In this document: piece after piece, positions 17,759-26,239 of the stretch
How positions within the stretch are numbered: the first letter of the stretch is position 1
Layout: each line of letters opens with the position of its first letter
Assembly: GCA_964544605.1 (NCBI GenBank)
Contig: CAZJBX010000017.1
Span: 1 to 54,062 of the forward strand
Length of the DNA: 54,062 nt
From: JAMIFN01 sp964544605
GTDB lineage: Bacteria; Pseudomonadota; Gammaproteobacteria; Burkholderiales; Burkholderiaceae_C
Reading direction: 5' to 3'
Position numbers and translations under genes: made by a program
Notes under the pieces: model-generated
Told to the model about the DNA's origin: nothing
The model's input: only the letters and a program-made list of their open reading frames with translations
Databases searched by the model: none

Positions 17759-17779
17759 GTTAATTTTTGAAAAATTAAC
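17759..17779. other. Perfect 21-base AT-rich palindrome over the ndk stop codon
   Basis: Arms GTTAATTTTT and AAAAATTAAC flank a central G. The ndk stop codon (17775-17777) is inside the right arm. It could be a protein-binding site or part of the 3' hairpin of ndk; the sequence does not decide. Confidence 0.6.
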
Positions 17780-18203
17780 GGCCGCTGTACACATTCATGC
17801 CAGGGAAGAAGAAGGCCACTTCAACGGCGGCCGTTTCGGGCGCGTCAGAGCCGTGTACGGCGTTGGCATCGATGCTGTCAGCAAAGTCAGCGCGGATGGT
17901 GCCAGGGGCCGCTTCTTTGGGGTTGGTCGCGCCCATGAGTTCACGGTTTTTGGCAATCGCGCCTTCGCCTTCAAGGGCTTGAATCATGACAGGGCCAGAG
18001 ACCATGAAGTCCACCAAGTCTTTGAAGAAGGGGCGCTCTTTGTGTACGGCGTAGAACTGCTCGGCTTCGCCGCGAGACAGGTGCACCATTTTGGCGGCAA
18101 TGACTTTGAGGCCAGCAGCTTCAAAGCGGCTGTAGATTTGGCCAATGACATTTTTGGCTACGGCATCGGGTTTGATGATGGAGAGGGTGCGTTCAATTGC
18201 CAT
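17775..18203 (-). CDS. ndk: Nucleoside diphosphate kinase
   Basis: A 142-residue enzyme that transfers the gamma phosphate between nucleoside triphosphates and diphosphates. It has the N-terminal ERTLSIIKPDAV and the active-site region with the phosphorylated histidine in NAVHGSDAPETA. AGGAAG lies just upstream of the ATG at 18203. It heads the conserved run ndk-rlmN-pilF-rodZ. Confidence 0.97.
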   Translation of the reverse strand: MAIERTLSIIKPDAVAKNVIGQIYSRFEAAGLKVIAAKMVHLSRGEAEQFYAVHKERPFFKDLVDFMVSGPVMIQALEGEGAIAKNRELMGATNPKEAAPGTIRADFADSIDANAVHGSDAPETAAVEVAFFFPGMNVYSGR

Positions 18204-18311
18204 GAGAGCTTCCTATTGGGTAGAAATAAAAAAGGGCTTGACAGCGCAAGAGTTTCAGGCCCCTTGCACTGCGAAATGCTTAGCCCACTATTCTAACCTG
18301 CGCAGAGGCGC

Positions 18312-18731
18312 TCAAGCCTTGCTTTGCAGGCGCAAAGCGGCCGAATTGCAGCAATAACGCAAGCCCGTGGTCGCGGCGGGGCCGTCTTCAAACACATGGC
18401 CCACATGCGCGCCGCATTGGCTGCAATGGATTTCTGTGCGGGCGTAGCCGATGTCGTAGTCGGTGCTTTGCCCCAAGGCGGAGGCCGCCACCGGCGCATC
18501 AAAAGAAGGCCAGCCGCTGCCCGATTCGTATTTGGCCACAGAAGAAAACAAAGCTTGGCCGCAGCAAATGCAGTGGTAAATGCCTGCGGTTTTGCAGCTT
18601 TCATAGCGGCCTGTGAAGGCCCGTTCTGTGGCGGCTTTGCGCGTCACGGCATAGGCCAGCGGCTCGGCCTCAGGGTCGGCGGCCAGTTGTGCCTTCCATT
18701 CGGCGGCGGTTTTTTCTATCGGAAAACTCAT
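18312..18731 (-). CDS. msrB: Peptide methionine (R)-S-oxide reductase MsrB
   Basis: A 139-residue enzyme that reduces methionine-R-sulfoxide in proteins. It has two zinc-binding CxxC pairs (CICCG and CSQCG), the core GSGWPSFDAP, and the catalytic region RYCCNSAAL. A second cysteine lies directly after the catalytic one, where other members usually have I or V. The ATG at 18731 overlaps the tmk stop as ATGA, so the two are translationally coupled. Confidence 0.95.
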   Translation of the reverse strand: MSFPIEKTAAEWKAQLAADPEAEPLAYAVTRKAATERAFTGRYESCKTAGIYHCICCGQALFSSVAKYESGSGWPSFDAPVAASALGQSTDYDIGYARTEIHCSQCGAHVGHVFEDGPAATTGLRYCCNSAALRLQSKA

Positions 18732-19375
18732 GGCTCGACTCCTTCAATGGCTTGGCGCACTTGCTGCCACACGGCACCCATGTCTTGCTCGGCATCAATG
18801 CGAATAAAACGATGCGCCTGCTCTTGGGCACGGCGGGCATAGGCGGCGCGCACGCGCTCAAAAAAGGCCACTGACTCGGCCTCAAAGCGATCGGCTTGCC
18901 GAGCGCCTGCGGCGCGGGCTGCGGCCACGGCAGGCGGCAGGTCGAACCACAGGGTCAAATCAGGCTGGCGCAACTGGCCTTGGCCTTGGGGCTGGCCTTG
19001 CACCCAAGTTTCCAGCGTGCCCAGCACACCCCAGTCAAAGCCTCGACCACCGCCTTGGTAGGCGAAGCTGGAATCCGTGAAGCGGTCGCACAACACCCAC
19101 TCGCCGGCAGCCAAGGCAGGCTCAATCACCGTTTGCAGGTGGTCGCGGCGGGCGGCAAACATTAGCAGGGCCTCGCACATGCCGTCCATGGCGTCATGCA
19201 GCAAAATCTCGCGCAGTTTCTCGGCCAAAGGCGTGCCGCCGGGCTCGCGCGTGAGCCGCACAGCATGGCCTTGGCCCCGCAGCAGCTCGGCCAAGCGCGG
19301 AATATGGCTGGATTTGCCCGCACCATCAATGCCTTCAAAGCTGATGAAGCGCGGCGGGGAAGAAGCAAGAGACAT
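18728..19375 (-). CDS. tmk: Thymidylate kinase
   Basis: A 215-residue P-loop kinase that makes dTDP from dTMP. The P-loop FEGIDGAGKSS is at residues 13-23, followed by TREPGGTPLAE and the DRFTDSSFAYQGGGRG motif. In many bacteria tmk lies between an aminodeoxychorismate lyase/mltG pair and holB; here it is coupled to msrB and starts opposite a phosphohexomutase gene. Confidence 0.95.
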   Translation of the reverse strand: MSLASSPPRFISFEGIDGAGKSSHIPRLAELLRGQGHAVRLTREPGGTPLAEKLREILLHDAMDGMCEALLMFAARRDHLQTVIEPALAAGEWVLCDRFTDSSFAYQGGGRGFDWGVLGTLETWVQGQPQGQGQLRQPDLTLWFDLPPAVAAARAAGARQADRFEAESVAFFERVRAAYARRAQEQAHRFIRIDAEQDMGAVWQQVRQAIEGVEP

Positions 19376-19460
19376 GGCAGCGGCCCAAAATAAAAATTCG
19401 CAAAGCCCAAGTGTAAAGGGCAGCGCGTCAAGGGCGGCCCATCAGGGGCGGCGAATGGGC

Positions 19461-19469
19461 TGCGATAAT
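19461..19469 (+). promoter_or_regulatory. Candidate extended -10 of the phosphohexomutase gene
   Basis: TGCGATAAT has the TG extension and five of six bases of the -10 consensus. It lies about 42 bases before the ATG. No clear -35 is visible, as is common with extended -10 promoters. Confidence 0.4.
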
Positions 19470-19511
19470 CGCCCCCACCACAGCATTCAAGCAAACCCAA
19501 AGGACGGCCAC

Positions 19512-20891
19512 ATGACCTTCGATTCCGCCATTTTCAAAGCCTATGACATCCGTGGCACTGTGCCCGAGCAGCTTCACCCCGATATGGCCTACGCCTTGGG
19601 CTGCGCCTTTGGGGCCCGCGCTTTGAGTTTGGGCGAGCGCACTGTGGCCGTGGGGCGCGATGGGCGCTTGAGCGGGCCTGAGTTGGCCGAGGCCCTGATG
19701 CGCGGCCTGCAAGCCGTGGGCGTGGCCGTGCTGGATGTCGGCATGGTAACCACGCCGCAACTCTATTACGCCGCCAACACCCTGTGTCAAAGCGGCATTC
19801 AAATCACCGGCAGCCACAACCCAAAAAACTACAACGGCTTCAAAATGGTGCTGGCAGGCAAGGCCATTTATGGCGAAGAAATTCAAGCCTTGGGCCGCAG
19901 CATGGCGGCGCAAGATTGGGCTTTGGCAGCGCAGCCCGCCGCCCGTGAGCAGCGCGATGTGCAGGCCGCCTACCGCGAGCGCATTGTGGGCGACATCCGC
20001 TTGGCCCGCCCCATGAAAATTGTGCTCGACAGCGGCAATGGTGTGGCAGGTGCTTCGGCCCCTGCCATTTTTAAGGCCTTGGGCTGCGAGTTGCTGGAGC
20101 TTTACAGCGAGGTCGATGGCGAGTTCCCCAACCACCACCCTGATCCCAGCAAGCCCGAAAATCTGGAAGATGTGCAGCGCCTGCTGCGCGAGACCGATGC
20201 CGAGCTGGGCTTTGCCTTTGATGGCGATGGCGACCGCCTGGGCGTGGTGACCAAATCAGGCACTGTGATTTACCCCGACCGCCAGATGATTTTGTTTGCG
20301 CAAGAAGTGCTGAGCCGCAATCCAGGCGGTGCCATTGTGTTTGATGTGAAATGCAGCCAGCGCTTGGCACCCGCCATTCGTGCGGCGGGCGGTGAGGCCG
20401 TGATGCACCAAACGGGGCATTCCCTCATCAAAGCCCGTATGCGTGAACTGAACTCACCCTTGGGCGGTGAGATGAGTGGGCACATCTTCTTCAAAGACCG
20501 CTGGTACGGCTTTGACGATGGCACTTATGCGGGTTGCCGATTGCTGGAAATTTTGAGCCAACACGCCGACCCCAGCGCCGTGCTGGAGGCCCTGCCCAGC
20601 AGCCATGCCACGCCTGAGCTCAACATCGCCTGCGCTGAGGGCGAACCCCACGCTTTGGTGGCGCAATTGCAGGCTTTGGCGGGCGAGTTTGCCGCCCCTG
20701 CAGAAGTGAGCACCATTGACGGCCTGCGCGTGGATTGGCCCGATGGCTTTGGCCTGATTCGGGCCAGCAACACCACGCCTGTGCTGGTGCTGCGTTTTGA
20801 GGGCCACACGCCTGAGGCATTGGCACGCATCCGCCAGACCATGCTGGCGCTGCTGGCGCGCGTCAAGCCTGAGGCCGTGGCTGGCCTTTAA
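19512..20891 (+). CDS. Phosphomannomutase/phosphoglucomutase (AlgC/ManB family)
   Basis: A 459-residue alpha-D-phosphohexomutase. Visible parts are the start KAYDIRGTVPEQL, the phosphoserine loop TGSHNPKNYNGFK, the magnesium loop FDGDGDRLGV, the sugar-binding loop GGEMSGHIFF and the phosphate-binding RASNTTPVLVLRFEG. Such enzymes make mannose-1-P or glucose-1-P for polysaccharide and lipopolysaccharide precursors. AAAGGA before the ATG at 19512 fixes the start; a longer open frame upstream is antisense to tmk. The stop overlaps the convergent truA stop by three bases. Confidence 0.94.
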   Translation: MTFDSAIFKAYDIRGTVPEQLHPDMAYALGCAFGARALSLGERTVAVGRDGRLSGPELAEALMRGLQAVGVAVLDVGMVTTPQLYYAANTLCQSGIQITGSHNPKNYNGFKMVLAGKAIYGEEIQALGRSMAAQDWALAAQPAAREQRDVQAAYRERIVGDIRLARPMKIVLDSGNGVAGASAPAIFKALGCELLELYSEVDGEFPNHHPDPSKPENLEDVQRLLRETDAELGFAFDGDGDRLGVVTKSGTVIYPDRQMILFAQEVLSRNPGGAIVFDVKCSQRLAPAIRAAGGEAVMHQTGHSLIKARMRELNSPLGGEMSGHIFFKDRWYGFDDGTYAGCRLLEILSQHADPSAVLEALPSSHATPELNIACAEGEPHALVAQLQALAGEFAAPAEVSTIDGLRVDWPDGFGLIRASNTTPVLVLRFEGHTPEALARIRQTMLALLARVKPEAVAGL

Positions 20892-21724
20892 GTGAGCAAA
20901 TGGGCCAGCACATCATCGCCTTGCAGCACATCGGGCAAAGCCCATTCGGGCGCATAACGCGGCCCTAAAAAATACAAACCCGCTGCTGCAAAAGTGGGCG
21001 CGGCCACGCTGCGGCTGCGGGCCTCAAGCACGGTTTGCAGCCAAGCCACGGGGCGGCTGCCCTGCCCCACCATGACGAGGCAGCCCATGATGTTGCGCAC
21101 CATGTGGTGCAAAAAAGCACTGCCCTCAAAGTGGCAAAGCAACAAGTCCCCACGGCGCTCCACATCCAGCCGCAGCAAGCGCTTCACAGGGCTGAGGGCC
21201 TGGCATTGCGCCGCCCTGAAGCTGGAGAAATCATGCTCGCCCAGCAGCAAATTCGCCGCCGCTTGCATGGCCGCCACATCCAGCGGGCGAAAGGCCCAAC
21301 CCACCCGCTCGGCCCCCAAAGAGGGGCGCACAGGGGTGTTCAGCAAGGCATACACATAGCGCCGGCTCTGCGCCGCTTGGCGGCAGTGGAAGCTGCTGGG
21401 CACGGCTTTGGCCCAACGCACGGCGATATCAGGCGGCAAATAACGGTTCACGCCGCGCACCCAAGAGGCTTCCTCTCGTTGCAAAGGCGTATCAAAATGC
21501 AGCACCTGCTGCAAGGCATGCACGCCTGTATCGGTGCGGCCCGCGCAATGCACAGGCACGCGCACACCCAGCGCAGAAAAGCGCCCAAGGGCGCTTTCTA
21601 TATGGTCTTGCACGGTTTGGCCGCTGGGCTGGCTTTGCCAGCCTTGGTAGCGGCCCCCTTGGTAGCTGATGCCCAAGGCAATGCGCTGCAAGGGCGCAGC
21701 GCCAGAGGCTGGCTGCTCAAGCAT
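20888..21724 (-). CDS. truA: tRNA pseudouridine(38-40) synthase
   Basis: A 278-residue TruA with the catalytic aspartate in AGRTDTGVHALQQV, and the conserved QGWQSQPSGQTVQ and FLHHMVRNIMGCL. It modifies the anticodon arm of many tRNAs. It lies eight bases behind fimV on the same strand, as commonly seen in Burkholderiales, so both probably share a transcript. Confidence 0.96.
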   Translation of the reverse strand: MLEQPASGAAPLQRIALGISYQGGRYQGWQSQPSGQTVQDHIESALGRFSALGVRVPVHCAGRTDTGVHALQQVLHFDTPLQREEASWVRGVNRYLPPDIAVRWAKAVPSSFHCRQAAQSRRYVYALLNTPVRPSLGAERVGWAFRPLDVAAMQAAANLLLGEHDFSSFRAAQCQALSPVKRLLRLDVERRGDLLLCHFEGSAFLHHMVRNIMGCLVMVGQGSRPVAWLQTVLEARSRSVAAPTFAAAGLYFLGPRYAPEWALPDVLQGDDVLAHLLT

Positions 21725-21732
21725 GGCAGCGT

Positions 21733-24498
21733 TTAGGCCATGCTGTCGAGCAGGGCTTGGGCTTGCTGGGCCAAATCCGCTGGCGCAGCCGCAGCCACTT
21801 CCTCTGCAAACACCCGTGCGCCATCCACATCGCCCACGCTCAGGCTCTCACGGGCCAGCTCCAGCTTCGTTTCCCAAGGGCCGAGGTCTTCGCCCACTTC
21901 AGCACTGAGGCTGAGGTCAAAATCAGGCACTTGCGAATCAGGACCGACGGACTCCCCCAGATCCAAAGACACATCGCTCAAGTCAAAAGACAGGGCAGGC
22001 TCTGGGTTCGGTGCATTCAAAGGTGCATCATCAAAGGAAAAATCTTCATCGGTCTGCCTACCTTCACCACTGAGCAAAGAGTCCATATGCGGCGCTGCGG
22101 CCACAACAGGTGGCTCGGAAGCGGCGAAGTTCAAATCGAAATCAGAATCTTCCACCACCGTCGGCTCATTGGGCGCTGCGGCCTCAGACTCAGCCTGTAG
22201 CTCCATTGGCGTTGTGGCCTGATGGTGAACGACATAAGACTCTGGCTCAGGCGTGCCAGACAAAGCGCCAAAGCCCGTACCTGGCTCCAAAGGCATATCC
22301 AAATCTTCAGACTCCAGACGGGCCGTAGCCTGCGCAGATTCCAAGGGCATGGGCGCAGTCGCGGTCATAGAGGGGGGCTGCTCCGCAGGGTCAAAAGCGG
22401 CGGCATCTTGGGTATCCACGCCGTGGCCTGCGGCATGGCCGCTGGCATACATAGGGTTGCTGGGGTCCAAGCTCTGCCCCAAAGCAGCGGCTTTGGTCCA
22501 GTCTGGGCCTTGCGCACCAGTGAGGTGATAGGCTTCGCGCCCGACCACATTGAAGGCTTTGACATCGCCACGGCGGGCGTAGATTTCCATCAAAGTGGTG
22601 TAGATGGCTGCCCGAGTGGGCGTTTGGCGCATGGCCTCTTTCAAGATTTCTTCGGCCTGGTCGTCGCGGTTATAGGCCATGTAAACACCCGCCTCAGCCA
22701 CGGGGTCCACATCACCCGCCGCATCCAATTGGCTGGGTGAATACACCATAGAAGAAGGGCCACCTACGGAGCCATGCTCAGAGGTATCGACGCGCTGGGC
22801 CGCCAGTGCGTCATCAAAATAAGACTCGGCGTCCAGTTTGCTTTCAAGGAAGGCCACATCTTGGCCTTCTTCTTCGGCCACTTTGCGGCGGCGGCGTGCG
22901 GCCAAGCCAATGCCGCCCAAGGCCAATACGCCCAAGCCAGCAGCGCCCCAAGGCAGCATCCAGCCCTTGATTTTGTCAGCCAAAGTGGGCTCATCTTGCG
23001 CGGCGGCTGTCGCCACAGGCGTGGCAGATGCGCTGGGCGTGGGTTCTGCACCTTCAGCCGCATCCTCGGCAACGGCTTCGCCACTTTCGCCATCATTCAG
23101 ACCTTCGATATCGGCCAACACGCCTTCGGGCTCGACCAAGGTGACGATATTGCCGTCTTCATCCAGCAAAATTTCATCTTGGTTCAAAGTTTTTTGTGTG
23201 GCCAGAAGTTGCTCTTGCAAGGCTTCCTCGGCGCTTTGCGTGTTGCTCTGCACTGCCGCTTGCATACTGGCTGGCAGCTTGATGCCTGCGCCTTCACCCG
23301 CACCCGTGCCTTTGCCCGCTGTGCCACTTTCGGCCTGCTCGGCCAGCTTTTTCAACTCGTCGATATTGCGTGAGAGCTCACCCACACGGCTGCGGGCTTC
23401 TTGCTCTTGGCGTTTGCGCAGCGCTTCTTCGTCGGCGTAAGCGCGCTTTTTATCGGCCTTGCCGATGGTGAGTTTGTCTTGCGCTTGGCTGCGGGGCGTT
23501 TGGTCTTTGGCCTCCACTTCGACCTTACCGCCGACGCGGCTGCTGCTCTCTTGCACAGGCGCTTGTTGCACACGGGCGAGTTTGCGGCGGTATTCGCCAA
23601 AGTTTTGCCCTGAGCTGACCCACTGCTCACGCGCTTCGCTGCGGCTCACAGATTGCGCTTCCGCTTGGGTGGGCACTTGCAGCACAGCGCCCGCTTTGAC
23701 GCGGTGCACATTGCCCTGAATAAAGGCGCTTTCGTTCTGGCGCAGCAAAGCCGCCAGCATTTGATCAAAAGACACCCCTTGCTGGGCCGCCAAACGCTGG
23801 GCAATGGCACCTGCCGTATCACCGCGTTGCACACGCACCGAGCTTGTTGCGGCGCTGCTGGCCATTTGGCGCTGAGGCGCAGCGGCGCGGCGCTGTGCTT
23901 TGGGCGCAGGTCTTGCGGCAGCGACAGGCTCGCTTGTGACGGCGACCGTGGGCTGCTGCGCTTGGGCGACAGGCGCAGCCGTTGGCTGCGCAGCAACTGG
24001 CGGGGGTGTGGCCATGCTGTACACAGGCGCTTGCACGGATACAGGCTCAGGCTGCTGCAATTTGCCCGCCAGCGTAGGCGGGTCAATCAATACCGTGTAG
24101 CCACGGGTGCCGTAGCCGCCATTGTTGGTATTCGTACGCAGCATGAGATCCACAAAAGGCTCTTGCACGGCAGTTTTACCGCGAATGCTGATGTAGGGCT
24201 TGCCGTTGCTGTAGCGCTGCAAACGCACTGTGGCACCCAGCAAAGCCTCATGCATTTGCAAGCCAGCGCCTTGGTAGCTGTCTGCGCCAGCCAGCTCAAT
24301 TTGCAGGCTTTCTTCTTCTTCGGCGCTCAGGGCGGTCACTTCCACATCAGCGCGCAAGGCCTCACCCAAGTAAGAGTGAACATGGATGCCGCCTAGGCCA
24401 ATTGCCGCCGCTTGGCTGGCCATCAAGCTGAAAATCAAAGCGGCCACGCCTTGGGCAATGGGGTGGATATTTTGTTGTTGTAATGTGGGTTGATTCAC
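21733..24498 (-). CDS. fimV: FimV-like polar peptidoglycan-binding protein
   Basis: A 921-residue protein of the FimV/TspA type. Parts in order: a signal-like N-terminus (ALIFSLMASQAAA), the FimV N-terminal domain (IHVHSYLGEALRADVEVTAL), a proline-alanine linker, a LysM module at about residues 219-277, a long charged coiled-coil region, one membrane segment near residue 545 (GAAGLGVLALGGIGLAARRRR), a very acidic cytoplasmic part with a TPR-like stretch, and the conserved FimV C-terminus (WETKLELARESLSVGDVDGA). FimV organises the cell pole and type IV pilus and secretin assembly. The start is GTG at 24498, supported by GAGGA eight bases upstream; the upstream open frame lacks family features. 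Confidence 0.92.
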   Translation of the reverse strand: MNQPTLQQQNIHPIAQGVAALIFSLMASQAAAIGLGGIHVHSYLGEALRADVEVTALSAEEEESLQIELAGADSYQGAGLQMHEALLGATVRLQRYSNGKPYISIRGKTAVQEPFVDLMLRTNTNNGGYGTRGYTVLIDPPTLAGKLQQPEPVSVQAPVYSMATPPPVAAQPTAAPVAQAQQPTVAVTSEPVAAARPAPKAQRRAAAPQRQMASSAATSSVRVQRGDTAGAIAQRLAAQQGVSFDQMLAALLRQNESAFIQGNVHRVKAGAVLQVPTQAEAQSVSRSEAREQWVSSGQNFGEYRRKLARVQQAPVQESSSRVGGKVEVEAKDQTPRSQAQDKLTIGKADKKRAYADEEALRKRQEQEARSRVGELSRNIDELKKLAEQAESGTAGKGTGAGEGAGIKLPASMQAAVQSNTQSAEEALQEQLLATQKTLNQDEILLDEDGNIVTLVEPEGVLADIEGLNDGESGEAVAEDAAEGAEPTPSASATPVATAAAQDEPTLADKIKGWMLPWGAAGLGVLALGGIGLAARRRRKVAEEEGQDVAFLESKLDAESYFDDALAAQRVDTSEHGSVGGPSSMVYSPSQLDAAGDVDPVAEAGVYMAYNRDDQAEEILKEAMRQTPTRAAIYTTLMEIYARRGDVKAFNVVGREAYHLTGAQGPDWTKAAALGQSLDPSNPMYASGHAAGHGVDTQDAAAFDPAEQPPSMTATAPMPLESAQATARLESEDLDMPLEPGTGFGALSGTPEPESYVVHHQATTPMELQAESEAAAPNEPTVVEDSDFDLNFAASEPPVVAAAPHMDSLLSGEGRQTDEDFSFDDAPLNAPNPEPALSFDLSDVSLDLGESVGPDSQVPDFDLSLSAEVGEDLGPWETKLELARESLSVGDVDGARVFAEEVAAAAPADLAQQAQALLDSMA

Positions 24499-24765
24499 TC
24501 TGTAATCCTCATGCAAATTTGCTGAGCTGGGCGGCGTTTTTCGCAGTCGTCCACGACTCGTCTTTGGCATCACAAACACTCTCATGCAGCCCTCAAAGCC
24601 GCCCAAGCTAGGGGCACCCGTTGCAATATAGAGCAAAACCATAGCAAAGCAGCAGAGAAATGCGTTTTAAATGTAGCGGGTAATTCTAGCCCCCGAATAG
24701 GCCCCGCCCCCTGTTGCCCTTGGGCAACACCGCACATAAAGCCCGCTTTTCTAATGAGAGGGGCC
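24499..24765. other. Intergenic spacer between fimV and trpF
   Basis: The 267 bases without a gene must hold the fimV promoter. An 18-base palindrome, TGTTGCCCTTGGGCAACA at 24712-24729, lies about 40 bases after the trpF stop on the minus strand and could be a 3' stem-loop, but it has no T-run. I see no clear -35/-10 pair and no RNA gene. Confidence 0.5.
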
Positions 24766-25413
24766 TCAAATGTGCTGTGCAGCACGGCAAGCGGCCACAA
24801 AAGCCTGCATTTTGTCGGCATTTTTAATGCCCAGCGCATCTTCCACGCCGCTGCTGACATCCAGCGCCAAGCTGCGCCCCACTGCGGCAAAACGGGCCAC
24901 GGCTTCGGCCACAGTGTCGGCTTTTAGGCCCGCACTCAACACAATATGCTGCGGCAATTGCGCGGGAATGCGGCTCCAGTCAAAGCGCTGGCCGCTGCCG
25001 CCAAAGCTCTCGACTTTGGCATCAAGCAGCACGGCTTGGGCGGCGGCAAAATCTTGGCAAAAACGCAGCAGGTCGAAGTTGGCATCAGCCTGCAACGGAA
25101 TGCGTGCCGCTTTGATGAAGGCGTGGCCAAGGGCCTGCGCCGCCTCAGGCGTTTCATCGCCATGCAATTGCAACACGGCATGGGGCAGCAGGGCCAAGTC
25201 GGCTTGAATTTGCGCCGCATCGGCGTTCACATACAGCAGCACAGGCGTGACAAAAGGCGGCAGCAAGGCAGCCAATTGCGCCGCCCGTTCTGCGCTGACA
25301 TAGCGTGGGCTTTTGGCATAGCGCACAAAGCCCACGGCATCCACGCCAGCGGCAACAGCGGCTTGCACATCGGCCTCACGGGTGAAGCCGCAAATTTTTA
25401 CACGCACCCGCAT
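24766..25413 (-). CDS. trpF: Phosphoribosylanthranilate isomerase
   Basis: A 215-residue TIM-barrel enzyme of tryptophan synthesis. The catalytic cysteine is in VKICGFTREADV at the start and the catalytic aspartate in LLDAKVESFGGSGQRFDWS; the phosphate-binding loop is ALDVSSGVEDALGIK. It follows folE on the same strand with a 10-base gap. trpB, which commonly follows trpF in this order of bacteria, is not beside it. Confidence 0.95.
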   Translation of the reverse strand: MRVRVKICGFTREADVQAAVAAGVDAVGFVRYAKSPRYVSAERAAQLAALLPPFVTPVLLYVNADAAQIQADLALLPHAVLQLHGDETPEAAQALGHAFIKAARIPLQADANFDLLRFCQDFAAAQAVLLDAKVESFGGSGQRFDWSRIPAQLPQHIVLSAGLKADTVAEAVARFAAVGRSLALDVSSGVEDALGIKNADKMQAFVAACRAAQHI

Positions 25414-25423
25414 GGCTGGCCCA

Positions 25424-26173
25424 TCAAGCGCCGTGGTGGCGCGGAATCAGCGAAAGGAACTCTTTGCGCAGGGCGGCATCGTTCAAAAAGACGCCACGCA
25501 TGACGGAGTTGAGCATACGGCTTTCCAAATCCTTCACGCCGCGCCAGCCCATGCAAAAGTGCTCGGCCTCCATCACCAAAGCCAAACCATCGGGGCGGGT
25601 TTTGGCTTCAATCAAATCGGCCAATTGCACCACGGCTTCTTCTTGGATTTGCGGACGGCCCATGACCCATTCGGCCAAGCGGGCGTATTTCGACAGGCCA
25701 ATCACATTCGTGCTCTTATTGGGCATCACGCCCACCCACAGCTTGCCGATGATGGGGCAAAAGTGGTGGCTGCAAGCCGAACGCACGGTGATGGGGCCGA
25801 CCACCATGAGCTCGTTCAGGCGCTCGGCATTGGGGAATTCAGTGATGGCTGGCGCAGGCACATAGCGGCCTTTGAACACCTCTTGCACATACATTTTGGC
25901 GACACGGCGGGCGGTGTCGGCGGTGTTGTGGTCGCTGTCCAAGTCGATGACCAAGCTATCGAGCACGCCGCGCATTTTGTCGGTGACTTCATCGAGCAAG
26001 CTGGCCAGCTCGCCCTCTTGCACAAAGTCGCTGATGTTGTCATTGGCATGAAAGCGCTGGCCGCTGGCCTGCACGCGCTCACGAATAACTTGGGAGATGG
26101 GACGGCCTGCGGCATCGCCCTCGGCACGGGTATCGCCTTGGGCCACAAGGCTTTGCAAATTGGGTGTATTCAT
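25424..26173 (-). CDS. folE: GTP cyclohydrolase I
   Basis: A 249-residue enzyme making dihydroneopterin triphosphate, the first step of folate synthesis. Zinc ligands are visible in SACSHHFCPIIGKLWVG and in EAEHFCMGWRGVKD. The first 40 residues are a variable extension. The start at 26173 faces hemC across 66 bases. It probably leads a folE-trpF transcript. Confidence 0.95.
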   Translation of the reverse strand: MNTPNLQSLVAQGDTRAEGDAAGRPISQVIRERVQASGQRFHANDNISDFVQEGELASLLDEVTDKMRGVLDSLVIDLDSDHNTADTARRVAKMYVQEVFKGRYVPAPAITEFPNAERLNELMVVGPITVRSACSHHFCPIIGKLWVGVMPNKSTNVIGLSKYARLAEWVMGRPQIQEEAVVQLADLIEAKTRPDGLALVMEAEHFCMGWRGVKDLESRMLNSVMRGVFLNDAALRKEFLSLIPRHHGA

Positions 26174-26239
26174 GGAGCGGGATAATAGCAGCCTCACACC
26201 CTTGAAGCCCTTGACCCATAAAGAGAAACACTGCGTCCC

